In this document: one piece after another, positions 8,911 to 17,755 of the stretch
Position numbering within the stretch: position 1 is the first letter of the stretch
Layout of the letters: the number at the start of each line of letters is the position of its first letter
NCBI GenBank assembly: GCA_044433285.1
Contig: JAWXTU010000001.1
Span: forward strand, 1 to 64,000
Length of the DNA stretch: 64,000 bases
Direction of reading: 5' to 3'
Source of the DNA: Aphodosoma sp044433285
GTDB taxonomy: Bacteria; Bacteroidota; Bacteroidia; Bacteroidales; Paludibacteraceae
Notes under the pieces: model-generated
Databases searched by the model: none
Told to the model about the DNA's origin: nothing
Seen by the model: the letters and a program-made list of their open reading frames with translations, nothing else
Made by a program: the position numbers and the translations under genes

Positions 8911-11592
8911 ATGAAACTAATTTTTAAAATTGACTATTTCACTAGATGGAACGAGGAGTTGCGTATAGTAGGTAATATTACTCAATTGGGTAGTGGTAAC
9001 GAGAGAGATGCCGTGGTGATGGTATATACCCCTGATGCTTGGCAGTTTGAGTTGGAAATTCCACAAGATAAAGTGGCTAAATTGGAGTATAATTACCTTT
9101 TTGTTGATAAAAATAGCGGTGTAGTAACTCGTGAATGGGGCGAATGCAGAAAAATTAAATGCTCAAAAGCGACACAAATATTACACGTGATTGATGCGTG
9201 GAATAGTATATCCGCTGTAGAAAATACATTTATGACAGCTCCTTTTACAGAGGTGTTGTTGCGTAAGAATATAACTCCAATCACTACAAAATTAGTGCGT
9301 AAATATACACACGCATTTAGTGTGAAAGCCCCTTTGTTATCTCAGAATGAGGCAGTTTGCATAATAGGTAATTGCGATGAATTGGGAGGTTGGGACGTAT
9401 CTAATCCAGTGATTTTGTCTAATAAAAACTACCCATATTGGAATGTAGATTTGTTATTAGATAAGGTGACAGAGGAGATACATTATAAATATGCTATATA
9501 TAATGTAGAAGAGAATAAATTCCGCTGTTTTGAGCAGGGACAAGATCGTATTATCCCTTCAGCAAAAGCTGGTGAGCAAGTTTGTGTAAACGACGAATTT
9601 GTGCGTTTGGATACTAATACTTGGCATGGTGCTGGTGTGAGTATTCCTGTATTCTCTTTGCGTAGCGAAAAATCATTTGGTTGCGGTGATTTTACCGATT
9701 TAAAACTTATGGTGGACTGGGCTAGTAAAGTAGGTTTAAAACTTATTCAGGTATTGCCGCTTAATGATACAATTGGCACCCATACAGATGCAGATGTATT
9801 GCCTTATGCTGCAATTTCTGCATTTGCACTCAATCCTCTATTTATGGATATCTCTAAATTGAGTTTGCCTAAAAATAGCCCATTGTTAGCAGAATATGCT
9901 AAGTTGCAACCAAAACTAAATGGCGAGGACCTAATGAACTTTATGGAGGTTATAAACTTCAAGTTAAAGTACATAAGTGCTTCGTATTTGCATAATAAGA
10001 AGGAGTTTCTGAAATCTCCAGATTTCTTAGATTTTTTTGATGCAAACGCCTATTGGTTAAAGGCATATGCTGCATATTGTTGTTTAAGAGACAAAAAAGG
10101 CAGCTGCGATTACCGCACTTGGGACGATTTTGCTCTCTTTTCTGAACAAAAAATAGAGGATATTTCTAATACTTCGCACGCCTGGTTTAATGACGTAGCG
10201 CAATGGTGGTATTGTCAGTATCATCTTCATTTACAGCTACTTGAGGCGGTAGATTATGCTCATAGTTGTGGTGTGGTGTTGAAAGGTGATATTCCAATTG
10301 GAGTAAACAGAAACAGTGTTGATACTTGGGTAGCACCTGAACTGTTTAATATGGATATGGCAGCTGGTGCTCCGCCTGATATGTTTGCTATTAAAGGTCA
10401 AAATTGGGAGTTGCCAACCTATAACTGGGGTGAGATTGAACGTACCGATTTCGATTGGTGGAAGAAACGCTTTGAACAAATGGCAAGATATTTCGATACA
10501 TTCCGTATCGATCATATCTTAGGATTTTTCCGCATATGGCAAATTCCGCTTAAACATCAAGAGGGTATAATGGGATATCTTAGTCCATCTATTCCTTTGT
10601 ATGTTGATGAGTTCGAATCGCGCGGAGTGTGGTTTGATTATGAGAGATTTACAAAACCATATATAACAGATGATATTTTATGGAACCTATTCGGCGAGGA
10701 GTCTCAATGGGTGAAAGATAACTGTCTTTATATCGAGTATGGATTTGCTTATCGCTTGAGAGCTGAATATCAAAATCAATCGGATGTAGAGCAGCGATTT
10801 GCTAATGGTGAGTTCTCTGAACGAGTGAAATATGGTCTGTTTGATTTGATATCTAATGTACTGCTTTTTGAAGTGGAAGGTAGTGAAGGAAGACAATATT
10901 ATCCACGTTTTGGTATGCAGACACTTAGTACCTTTGCAGCACTTAATGATGAGCAAAAACGTGTCTTTGAGGAGTTGTATGTGAACTATTTCTTCCGTCG
11001 TCAAGATGACAGATGGTACGAATCTGCAATGCAAAAATTACCAGCTCTTAAAGCTGCATCTAATATGCTTATTTGTGGTGAAGATTTGGGTATGATGACT
11101 AGATGTGTTACCGAGGCTATGAAAAATCTCTCGATTTTGAGTCTAGAAATACAACGTGCCCCAAAAGATGATAAAATAGAATTTTTCCACCCGGCAAATG
11201 CTCCATATTTGTCTGTTGTAACTCCATCTACACACGATATGAGTACAGTACGTGGCTGGTGGGAAGAGGATAGAGATGTGAGCAAACGCTTTTATTACAA
11301 CGAATTAGGTCATGGTGGTGATGTGCCTTATTTTGCAGAGTGGTGGATTTGTCGTGATGTACTATTGCAACATCTATATTCGCCTGCTATGTGGGCTATT
11401 TTCCAATGGCAAGATTTGATGGGTATATCGCCAGAGTTGAGGCGTGATGACCCTAATGCAGAGCGTATTAATGTTCCATCAAATTCGTTGTTTAGCTGGA
11501 GATATCGCATGCATATGACTATTGAAAAGTTGTTGCAATGTGATGACTTTAACTCTACGCTGGAAAATTATATAAAAAAATCTTGTAGATAA
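8911..11592 (+). CDS. malQ: 4-alpha-glucanotransferase (amylomaltase) with N-terminal starch-binding domains
   Basis: An 893-residue GH77 enzyme that rearranges alpha-1,4-glucans in maltodextrin and glycogen metabolism. Two CBM20-like starch-binding modules precede the catalytic domain, about residues 1-105 and 130-240; the second has NCDELGGWDVSNPVILS. The catalytic nucleophile is the Asp in FRIDHILGF (near 534), the acid/base is the Glu in ICGEDLGM (near 723), and STHDMSTVRGWW marks the later conserved Asp. The CBM20-CBM20-GH77 architecture resembles plant DPE2 and is common in Bacteroidetes. No signal peptide, so probably cytoplasmic. The promoter and structured leader are described separately. 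Confidence 0.95.
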   Translation: MKLIFKIDYFTRWNEELRIVGNITQLGSGNERDAVVMVYTPDAWQFELEIPQDKVAKLEYNYLFVDKNSGVVTREWGECRKIKCSKATQILHVIDAWNSISAVENTFMTAPFTEVLLRKNITPITTKLVRKYTHAFSVKAPLLSQNEAVCIIGNCDELGGWDVSNPVILSNKNYPYWNVDLLLDKVTEEIHYKYAIYNVEENKFRCFEQGQDRIIPSAKAGEQVCVNDEFVRLDTNTWHGAGVSIPVFSLRSEKSFGCGDFTDLKLMVDWASKVGLKLIQVLPLNDTIGTHTDADVLPYAAISAFALNPLFMDISKLSLPKNSPLLAEYAKLQPKLNGEDLMNFMEVINFKLKYISASYLHNKKEFLKSPDFLDFFDANAYWLKAYAAYCCLRDKKGSCDYRTWDDFALFSEQKIEDISNTSHAWFNDVAQWWYCQYHLHLQLLEAVDYAHSCGVVLKGDIPIGVNRNSVDTWVAPELFNMDMAAGAPPDMFAIKGQNWELPTYNWGEIERTDFDWWKKRFEQMARYFDTFRIDHILGFFRIWQIPLKHQEGIMGYLSPSIPLYVDEFESRGVWFDYERFTKPYITDDILWNLFGEESQWVKDNCLYIEYGFAYRLRAEYQNQSDVEQRFANGEFSERVKYGLFDLISNVLLFEVEGSEGRQYYPRFGMQTLSTFAALNDEQKRVFEELYVNYFFRRQDDRWYESAMQKLPALKAASNMLICGEDLGMMTRCVTEAMKNLSILSLEIQRAPKDDKIEFFHPANAPYLSVVTPSTHDMSTVRGWWEEDRDVSKRFYYNELGHGGDVPYFAEWWICRDVLLQHLYSPAMWAIFQWQDLMGISPELRRDDPNAERINVPSNSLFSWRYRMHMTIEKLLQCDDFNSTLENYIKKSCR

Positions 11593-11612
11593 CAAAAAAA
11601 GTATTAACTTTG
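11583..11612 (+). promoter_or_regulatory. Promoter of the polysaccharide export genes
   Basis: TTG at 11583-11585, a 19-base spacer and TAACTTTG at 11605-11612, with the ATG 29 bases downstream. It overlaps the end of malQ. Confidence 0.72.
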
Positions 11613-11640
11613 CAGTCCGAAAATATATATATTATTTTAA

Positions 11641-12438
11641 ATGAAACAATATAAAAAAATATTGCTATATCTGCTGTTGGTGGTTGTATTTTCTTCATGT
11701 GTTACCACGAAGAAAATCAACTATTTACAGACACGAGATGGGATACCTCAGTATGTCGATACAGTGTCGTATGTAGACTATAAGTTGCAGAAGGGCGATT
11801 ATTTATATATCAGGGTTAAAACATTAAATGCAGAAGATTATGTAACTTTTAATGGTAATATTAATGTGTATGGTCAATCTCAAATGACATCGGATAATTC
11901 TGTCGCACGTCTTTATTTGTACTTAATAGGTGAAGATGATTGTATTGATTATCCCTATATTGGAAAAGTAAAAGTGGCAGGAGATGATTTGAGAGGAGTT
12001 AAGGAAAAACTGGAAGAGAAATTATCGGAGATGTTAAATGAGTTCTCTGTTGATGTTCGTATGGCAAATAGAAGTTTTTCGGTTATTGGTGAATCAGGTT
12101 CTGGACGATATGAAATACCTCGTGATAAAATTACTATTTTTGATGCGTTGGCTATGAGTGGAGGATTGACAAATTACTCTAAGCGAAATAAAATTCAGAT
12201 TATACGACAAACCGTAGATGGTACTATTGTAAAGACTTTCGATATTAGATCTAGTTCAATTATTGATTCCGAGTACTATTACATTCAACCTAACGATGTG
12301 ATTTATGTTCCATTTAAGGATTCTAAATATTGGGGAATGAGTACACTTACAACCACATTGTCGGTTGCGTTTACAACGATATCTGTTTCTGTATTCGTGT
12401 ATTCTCTTGTCAACACAATTGTTTCATTGTATAAATAA
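11641..12438 (+). CDS. Wza-like polysaccharide export lipoprotein (first of a tandem pair)
   Basis: A 265-residue predicted outer-membrane lipoprotein: the signal segment MKQYKKILLYLLLVVVFSSC ends in the lipobox Cys20. A Poly_export domain covers about 45-140 (KLQKGDYLYIRVKT). It is followed by an SLBB-like domain (FSVIGESGSGRYEIP, about 150-225) and a C-terminal hydrophobic helix (about 235-262). Such proteins form the outer-membrane channel for capsule or exopolysaccharide export with a Wzc partner. The next gene is a clear paralogue, sharing SIIDSEYYYI-PND. No glycosyltransferases follow, so the exported polymer is unknown. Confidence 0.88.
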   Translation: MKQYKKILLYLLLVVVFSSCVTTKKINYLQTRDGIPQYVDTVSYVDYKLQKGDYLYIRVKTLNAEDYVTFNGNINVYGQSQMTSDNSVARLYLYLIGEDDCIDYPYIGKVKVAGDDLRGVKEKLEEKLSEMLNEFSVDVRMANRSFSVIGESGSGRYEIPRDKITIFDALAMSGGLTNYSKRNKIQIIRQTVDGTIVKTFDIRSSSIIDSEYYYIQPNDVIYVPFKDSKYWGMSTLTTTLSVAFTTISVSVFVYSLVNTIVSLYK

Positions 12439-12440
12439 GT

Positions 12441-13211
12441 ATGCTACCTTATAAAATGAGTAAATTATTAAAATATTTGTGTTTTGTTGTAGTGATAACT
12501 CTCCTTTCTGGTTGTTATCCCCTACGGAGAGTAGGATTATTGCAAGAGCGAGATGGTTTGCCTACTTATGATCAGACAAGTGAGTATAAACTATATCATT
12601 TGCGTCAAAATGATGAGGTTGATTTACGTATAATTACTTCAAACGAGGAGACTTCCCTTCTGTTTCAAAATACGGTTAATGGTACGGTTAATTTAACATA
12701 TAGCGGATTTCCTTATCGTATATTTGAAGATGGAACGATAGATATTCCTTTTGTGAATAAGGTAAAAATAGAGGGTTTGACAATAGAAGAGGCTGAGGAT
12801 AAAATAGAGGAGAGTTTATCGCAGTTTGTCGATGATATTAGTGTGAAATTATCTTTGTCAACTAATACATTTAGTGTAATTGGTGATGCTGGTAGAGGTT
12901 ATTTTCCTATTTATAAGGAACGCCTTACAATATATCAAGCTTTAGCTCTTTGTGGTGGAATTAATGAATCGGCTGACTTTAGTAAAGTAAAAATATTGAG
13001 AACAACAGATGAGGGTGTTAGTATAGTAGAGTTTGATATTAGAACCAAATCAATTATTGATTCTGAATATTATTATATCTACCCTAATGATATTATCTAT
13101 CTTGATATTTCTAAACGTAAATTCTGGGCAATTGGCTCTTATTCAACGTTTGTCGGTGTGATATCATCTTCGCTAAGTTTGGTGATTTCTGTGTGGAATA
13201 CTATCTTTTAA
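12441..13211 (+). CDS. Wza-like polysaccharide export lipoprotein (second of a tandem pair)
   Basis: A 256-residue paralogue of the gene two bases upstream. The lipobox is LLSGC, with the Cys about residue 25 from the first ATG; a second in-frame ATG six codons in is also possible. The Poly_export domain (LRQNDEVDLRII) and the SLBB region (FSVIGDAGRGYFPI, then SIIDSEYYYIYPNDIIYLD) match the first copy, and a C-terminal hydrophobic helix follows. Two different subunits next to each other suggest a mixed channel or two alternative channels; this is inference. Confidence 0.86.
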   Translation: MLPYKMSKLLKYLCFVVVITLLSGCYPLRRVGLLQERDGLPTYDQTSEYKLYHLRQNDEVDLRIITSNEETSLLFQNTVNGTVNLTYSGFPYRIFEDGTIDIPFVNKVKIEGLTIEEAEDKIEESLSQFVDDISVKLSLSTNTFSVIGDAGRGYFPIYKERLTIYQALALCGGINESADFSKVKILRTTDEGVSIVEFDIRTKSIIDSEYYYIYPNDIIYLDISKRKFWAIGSYSTFVGVISSSLSLVISVWNTIF

Positions 13212-13233
13212 AAAATAAGGAAATTTATAATTT

Positions 13234-15618
13234 ATGGAAAATAAAGAGTATAATAGAGGTTCTAATAATAGTTTGTCTGACTATGATTTTTTAGATAAGG
13301 AAGGAGATTCTATTAACATAATGGAATGGGTAATGCGCTTCCTCTCTTATTGGTATCTTTTCGTAATCGCCTGTGTGATTATGATTGGATTAGCAATAGT
13401 TAAAAATTTAAGTTGGATGCCAAACTATTTTACAGAATCAAAAGTTGTAATACAAACCAACACCTCAAGCGATTTTAATTTTATGTCTGGTTTTGGTAGT
13501 GGACCAACAAATAACGAACTTCTTATTCTTAGTTCATATGATTTAGTAAACAAAACTGTTTCAGAGTTACCATTTGACGTAGATTATTATTATCAAGATT
13601 TTTTTAAAACAAAAAATCTATATGGTAGTGAGCCTATCAGGATTATTAGTAACTATATATCTCAAGATGCATATTTGTGTGAATTTAAATTTACCCCCCT
13701 CGATAGCAGGAGTTTTGAAATATCTATAGTGAATGATTTTGGAAAAGAGTTTTATCCAGATTTTAAAATAGCAGGAAACTATGGTGTTCCTATTGAAAAC
13801 TCTCTTTTTTCTATTACCATTGAAAACTTGTATCTGCCTCTAGATAATAATCAGTTTAATTTTAGATTTAGGAGTCTGCTCTCTCTAGAAGAGGAGTTTG
13901 TATCGCGTATGTCATTATCTTATGTGGGAGAGCAAACGTCAGTTATCTCTTTATCTTTAGTTAGTAATACAACAAAGAGGGATAGAGATTTTTTAGATAA
14001 ATTGAATGAGAAGTTTTTGGAGCGTAACCTAAATGAAAAAAATGAGGAGGCAACTCGTACTATCCACTTTATAAATGAGCAACTTATCGCTATTTCAAGT
14101 TCGTTAGACTCTTCAGAAACTGAATTAAGAGATTTTCGTAACAAGTATAATATGGTTGATGTAAATGCACACACATCATCTATATTAACTAAATTAACAG
14201 CATTAGATGATCAGAGATCTAAAATGAATTTAAAAGAGGCTTATTTTGATGAGCTTTCTAGATACCTAAGTGAAAATATAGTAAAAGAGAAACTTGTTGC
14301 ACCATCTTCTATTGGAGTTTCTGATCCAATTTTGCTTGATTTGGTAACGAAATTTAATGAAGTACAACAGAAACGTAATGAACTAGGAGAGAAAAATCCT
14401 AATTATGAGCGTTACTCTCGTAGTTTGAATGAGATAAAAGTTACATTGACAGAGGTTTTAGAAAATGTACGCAAAATATTTAGCTTAGAGCGCGAGGCTT
14501 TTAATGTTGAGTACTCTAAGGCGATGCAGGAGTTGCAAACTCTTCCTGAGCGTGAGCTTAATATGGTGAATGTGGAACGTCAGTATAAGATTAATGATAA
14601 TTATTATACATTCCTTTTGCAAAAACAAGCTGAAGCTCAGATTCGTATGGCATCAAATGTGCCAGATAATAAAATTTTGCAAAATGCTAGGACCTCAATT
14701 CTCCCTGTAAATTCTAGTGAGAAATCAAAAGTTTATCTTATATTCTTATTGTTGGGTATAGCGCTACCTTCTATATTTATTATTTTAAAAGAGTTGTTGA
14801 ATACAACAATCAGAAGTGAAGCAGATATCAATAAACTTACTAATACTTCAGTTATTGGGGCTATTTTACATACCAATAATACAAAAGATAAGGTTATTAC
14901 TGCTAAAAAAACTCGCTCTTTGTATGCGGAGAGATTTCGTATGTTGAGATCAAGGTTGGAGTTTATTGGACCAACCAGAGATAAAATCTCTATGCTCATA
15001 TCCTCTTCTGAATCGAAAGATGGTAAAACACATTTTGTTGTTAATTTCGCAGGATCATATAGTTTGCTAAAGAAAAAGGTATTGCTTGTGGATTTAGACT
15101 TACGTAATCCTACTCTCTCTAAACAGTTGGAGTGTGATGCGTCTAAAGGAATTACTAATCTAATGATAGGTGAAATTACATTAAATGAGGCAATTATTAA
15201 GGGTCGTGATTCTGGTCTTTCGTTTGACTTTTTACCATCTGGTATACTACCTCCAAATCCTGCCGAGTTGTTGTCATCTTCTTTAATGAAAGAGCTTTTT
15301 GATACCTTAAAAGAGTCTTATGATTATGTCTTGATGGACTCTTCACCACTTGGATTGGTTGCAGATGCATATGCTATTTCTAATATGGTAGATGTAAATC
15401 TTATCATTACAAGGGTCGGAAAAACAGATAAAGAGAGATTTAAGAATTTTATGTTGCAATTAAATCAAGATAATATTAAGAATATTTATCTTGTCCTTAA
15501 TGATGTGCCTGTAGAGAAGAAAGGAATTGCAGCCAAAGCATATGGAAATTACTATTTATCTAAGAGTAGTAAATACTACGTAGATGATAATAAATATTAT
15601 ACAACAGACGACGAATAA
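13234..15618 (+). CDS. Wzc-like polysaccharide co-polymerase with BY-kinase domain
   Basis: A 794-residue inner-membrane protein: a first membrane helix near residues 38-58, a long periplasmic Wzz region with coiled coil (about 270-450), a second helix near 505-525 and a cytoplasmic tyrosine kinase. Kinase motifs are the Walker A SSSESKDGKTH (about 590-600), Walker A' LLVDLDLRNP (about 613-622) and Walker B YVLMDSSPLG (about 697-706). The tail is tyrosine-rich (YGNYYLSKSSKYY ... KYYTTDDE), the usual autophosphorylation cluster. It is expected to control polymer length and export with the two upstream lipoproteins in one operon. Confidence 0.93.
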   Translation: MENKEYNRGSNNSLSDYDFLDKEGDSINIMEWVMRFLSYWYLFVIACVIMIGLAIVKNLSWMPNYFTESKVVIQTNTSSDFNFMSGFGSGPTNNELLILSSYDLVNKTVSELPFDVDYYYQDFFKTKNLYGSEPIRIISNYISQDAYLCEFKFTPLDSRSFEISIVNDFGKEFYPDFKIAGNYGVPIENSLFSITIENLYLPLDNNQFNFRFRSLLSLEEEFVSRMSLSYVGEQTSVISLSLVSNTTKRDRDFLDKLNEKFLERNLNEKNEEATRTIHFINEQLIAISSSLDSSETELRDFRNKYNMVDVNAHTSSILTKLTALDDQRSKMNLKEAYFDELSRYLSENIVKEKLVAPSSIGVSDPILLDLVTKFNEVQQKRNELGEKNPNYERYSRSLNEIKVTLTEVLENVRKIFSLEREAFNVEYSKAMQELQTLPERELNMVNVERQYKINDNYYTFLLQKQAEAQIRMASNVPDNKILQNARTSILPVNSSEKSKVYLIFLLLGIALPSIFIILKELLNTTIRSEADINKLTNTSVIGAILHTNNTKDKVITAKKTRSLYAERFRMLRSRLEFIGPTRDKISMLISSSESKDGKTHFVVNFAGSYSLLKKKVLLVDLDLRNPTLSKQLECDASKGITNLMIGEITLNEAIIKGRDSGLSFDFLPSGILPPNPAELLSSSLMKELFDTLKESYDYVLMDSSPLGLVADAYAISNMVDVNLIITRVGKTDKERFKNFMLQLNQDNIKNIYLVLNDVPVEKKGIAAKAYGNYYLSKSSKYYVDDNKYYTTDDE

Positions 15619-15706
15619 TTAAATAACTAAAAGCTCTTTATATACAGAACTTGAGCATAAAGTTGATGTTTTTATGCTGCTGTATTGAGGAGATAATAAA
15701 ATTTTA

Positions 15707-15728
15707 GCTCTTGGAAAGAGCGATTTTT
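15707..15728 (+). terminator. Rho-independent terminator after the Wzc-like gene
   Basis: Stem GCTCTT / AAGAGC with a GGA loop (15707-15721) followed by GATTTTTG. It lies about 90 bases after the kinase stop. Confidence 0.6.
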
Positions 15729-15832
15729 GAATAGAGATTATGTTTTTTTACATGCGTTACTCCATATAACGTCCTGAAACTACGCAATTTAAGGGTCTCG
15801 AATTGTTTTTGTAAAAATAAAGTTCAAAAATA

Positions 15833-15864
15833 TTTGCTGGGGTGCAAAAAAAACCGTACCTTTG
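15833..15864 (+). promoter_or_regulatory. Promoter of rpmB-rpmG-DUF4295
   Basis: TTTG at 15833-15836, a 20-base spacer and TACCTTTG at 15857-15864, a textbook match for the phylum. A leader of about 40 bases precedes rpmB. Confidence 0.85.
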
Positions 15865-15912
15865 CAAACTCATTCTGAGGAATAATGTAAAACAATAAAT
15901 AGATATAGGAAA

Positions 15913-16173
15913 ATGTCAAAGATTTGTCAAATTACTGGAAAAAAAGCAATGATTGGCAACAATGTTTCGCACTCAAAACGTCGTACAAAACGTACTTTTG
16001 ATGTAAACTTGTTCCGTAAGAAATTCTACTATGTAGAACATGGTTGCTGGATCAGCCTTAAGGTGTCAGCCTCTGGTCTGCGTACTATAAACAAGTTAGG
16101 TTTGGATGCTGCTCTTACTGAGGCAGTAAATAAAGGTTATTGTAACTGGAAGGATATTAAAATTTTAGCGTAA
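15913..16173 (+). CDS. rpmB: 50S ribosomal protein L28
   Basis: An 86-residue basic protein opening MSKICQITGKKAMIGNNVSHS, the conserved L28 start, followed by KRRTKRTFDVNL and the C-terminal SASGLRTINKLGLD. It is a large-subunit ribosomal protein. First gene of a compact set (rpmB, rpmG, DUF4295) that is conserved upstream of ftsY in Bacteroidetes; 30 bases separate it from rpmG. Confidence 0.97.
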   Translation: MSKICQITGKKAMIGNNVSHSKRRTKRTFDVNLFRKKFYYVEHGCWISLKVSASGLRTINKLGLDAALTEAVNKGYCNWKDIKILA

Positions 16174-16203
16174 CCTTCATACCAATCAAAGGAGAAATAA
16201 ATT

Positions 16204-16392
16204 ATGGCAAAGAAGTCAAAAGAAGCAAGAGTCCAAGTGATTTTGGAGTGCACAGAGCACAAAGAGAGTGGTATGCCGGGTACATCTCGTTACATTACTA
16301 CAAAAAATCGTAAGAATACTACTCAACGTTTAGAATTGAAAAAATATAATCCAATTCTAAGACGAGTTACAGTTCATAAAGAGATTAAATAA
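16204..16392 (+). CDS. rpmG: 50S ribosomal protein L33
   Basis: A 62-residue protein with the L33 signature RVQVILECTEHKESG, then SRYITTKNRKNTTQRLELKKYNP. Only one Cys is present (ECTEH), with no CxxC pairs, so this is the zinc-free form. It is nine bases upstream of the DUF4295 gene. Confidence 0.97.
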   Translation: MAKKSKEARVQVILECTEHKESGMPGTSRYITTKNRKNTTQRLELKKYNPILRRVTVHKEIK

Positions 16393-16401
16393 TTTTAGAT
16401 C

Positions 16402-16554
16402 ATGGCAAAGAAAGTAGTAGCAAGTTTACAAAAAGGAGAGGGTCGTGGATTCTCTAAAGTAATTAAAATGGTAAAATCTCCAAAAACAGGAGCATACGTG
16501 TTCCAAACAGAGATGGTTCCTAACGATAAAGTTAAAGATTTTTACGCAAAATAA
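16402..16554 (+). CDS. DUF4295 small basic protein
   Basis: A 50-residue protein, read directly: it starts MAKKVVASLQKGEGRGFSKV, continues through a KSPKTGAYVFQ segment and ends KDFYAK. It is Lys-rich like a ribosomal protein. DUF4295 genes follow rpmG throughout the Bacteroidetes and are thought to be ribosome-associated; the exact role is not established. It shares the rpmB promoter and is followed by a strong terminator. Confidence 0.88.
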   Translation: MAKKVVASLQKGEGRGFSKVIKMVKSPKTGAYVFQTEMVPNDKVKDFYAK

Positions 16555-16589
16555 TAATTTATTATTTTTGTAAAATCAAGGTGAATATT

Positions 16590-16627
16590 AAAGGTGTGTA
16601 GAGTAATCTATACACCTTTATTATTTT
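16590..16627 (+). terminator. Terminator of the rpmB operon
   Basis: AAAGGTGTGTAGA (16590-16602) pairs with TCTATACACCTTT (16607-16619) around a GTAA loop with one G-T pair, followed by ATTATTTT. Confidence 0.85.
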
Positions 16628-16637
16628 AACATTTATA

Positions 16638-16669
16638 TTTGGTAGTTTCGTGAAAAAGTGCTAACTTTG
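16638..16669 (+). promoter_or_regulatory. Promoter of ftsY
   Basis: TTTG at 16638-16641, a 20-base spacer and TAACTTTG at 16662-16669. The leader of about 110 bases carries an inverted-end repeat (16686-16759). Confidence 0.8.
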
Positions 16670-16685
16670 CCTGCTAATAAGTTAT

Positions 16686-16759
16686 GGCGACTTTTAATAA
16701 CTGTTTAGTTTACATTTTATTAGTTTGAGTTTATGTTCGGGGCGTTTTTTATAACTCCC
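16686..16759 (+). repeat. Inverted-end repeat, short copy in the ftsY leader
   Basis: The left arm GGCGACTTTTAATAACTG (16686-16703) and the right arm from CGGGGCG (16738) to ACTCCC (16759) are diverged versions of the family ends. Only about 35 bases lie between them. It is fully inside the predicted 5' leader. Confidence 0.72.
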
Positions 16760-16783
16760 TTTAATAATTAAAATAGGGTTAAT

Positions 16784-17737
16784 ATGGGTATTTTTAACTT
16801 TTTTAGTAAGGAAAAGAAAGAGACATTAGATAATGGTCTGAAAAAGACTAAAGAGAGCGTTTTCTCTAAGATAGCGCGTGCCGTAGTTGGTAAAAGTAAG
16901 GTAGATGACGATGTTTTGGATAATCTCGAAGAGGTTTTAATAACTTCTGATGTGGGTGTGGAGACTACTCTTCGCATTGTCGAACGTGTGCAAGCTAGAG
17001 TAGAACGAGATAAATATGTGGGTGTTGATGAGTTACATTCTGTTTTAAAGGATGAGATTTGTCAGTTAGTGGCTGAAAATAATTCTGGAGAAAAGGTCTC
17101 GTTTGAGTCGGAATTGCCAGCTAAACCATATGTGATCATGGTGGTAGGAGTTAATGGCGTAGGAAAAACAACTACTATCGGCAAGTTAGCATATCAATTC
17201 AAGAAAGCTGGCAAATCAGTCTATCTTGGTGCAGCCGATACTTTTCGTGCAGCAGCTGTAGAACAACTTGTTATTTGGGGAGAGAGGGTTGATGTGCCTG
17301 TAATTAAGCAAAAAATGGGTTCTGACCCTGCATCCGTTGCCTATGATACACTCGCCTCGGCAAAAGCAAACGATGCTGATGTGGTAATTATAGATACAGC
17401 TGGTCGCTTGCATAATAAGGTGAATTTGATGAATGAGCTTACAAAGATTAAAAATGTAATGCAAAAAATCGTTCCAGATGCTCCACATGATGTAATGCTT
17501 GTGTTAGATGGGTCTACTGGTCAAAACGCGTTTGAACAGGCTAAGCAATTTACTAAGGCAACACAAGTCTCATCGTTAGCTATTACCAAGTTAGATGGTA
17601 CAGCCAAAGGTGGTGTTGTGTTGGGAATATCAGATCAGTTTAAAATTCCAGTAAAATATATTGGGCTAGGTGAGGGAATGACCGATCTTCAGGTGTTCGA
17701 TAAAAAAGAGTTTGTAGATTCGTTGTTTGGTGAATAG
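16784..17737 (+). CDS. ftsY: Signal recognition particle receptor FtsY
   Basis: A 317-residue SRP GTPase that receives ribosome-SRP complexes at the inner membrane. There is a helical N domain (about 20-95), then the G domain: G1 GVNGVGKTTT (about 122-131), the DTFRAAAVEQL insertion-box region, G3 DTAGR, G4 TKLDGTAKGG and the C-terminal GLGEGMTDLQVF. The acidic A domain is essentially absent, as is common in this phylum. The gene ends in TAG, showing that amber works as a stop here. rimO follows 18 bases later. Confidence 0.97.
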   Translation: MGIFNFFSKEKKETLDNGLKKTKESVFSKIARAVVGKSKVDDDVLDNLEEVLITSDVGVETTLRIVERVQARVERDKYVGVDELHSVLKDEICQLVAENNSGEKVSFESELPAKPYVIMVVGVNGVGKTTTIGKLAYQFKKAGKSVYLGAADTFRAAAVEQLVIWGERVDVPVIKQKMGSDPASVAYDTLASAKANDADVVIIDTAGRLHNKVNLMNELTKIKNVMQKIVPDAPHDVMLVLDGSTGQNAFEQAKQFTKATQVSSLAITKLDGTAKGGVVLGISDQFKIPVKYIGLGEGMTDLQVFDKKEFVDSLFGE

Positions 17738-17755
17738 AGAATTTTGATAGTATAG

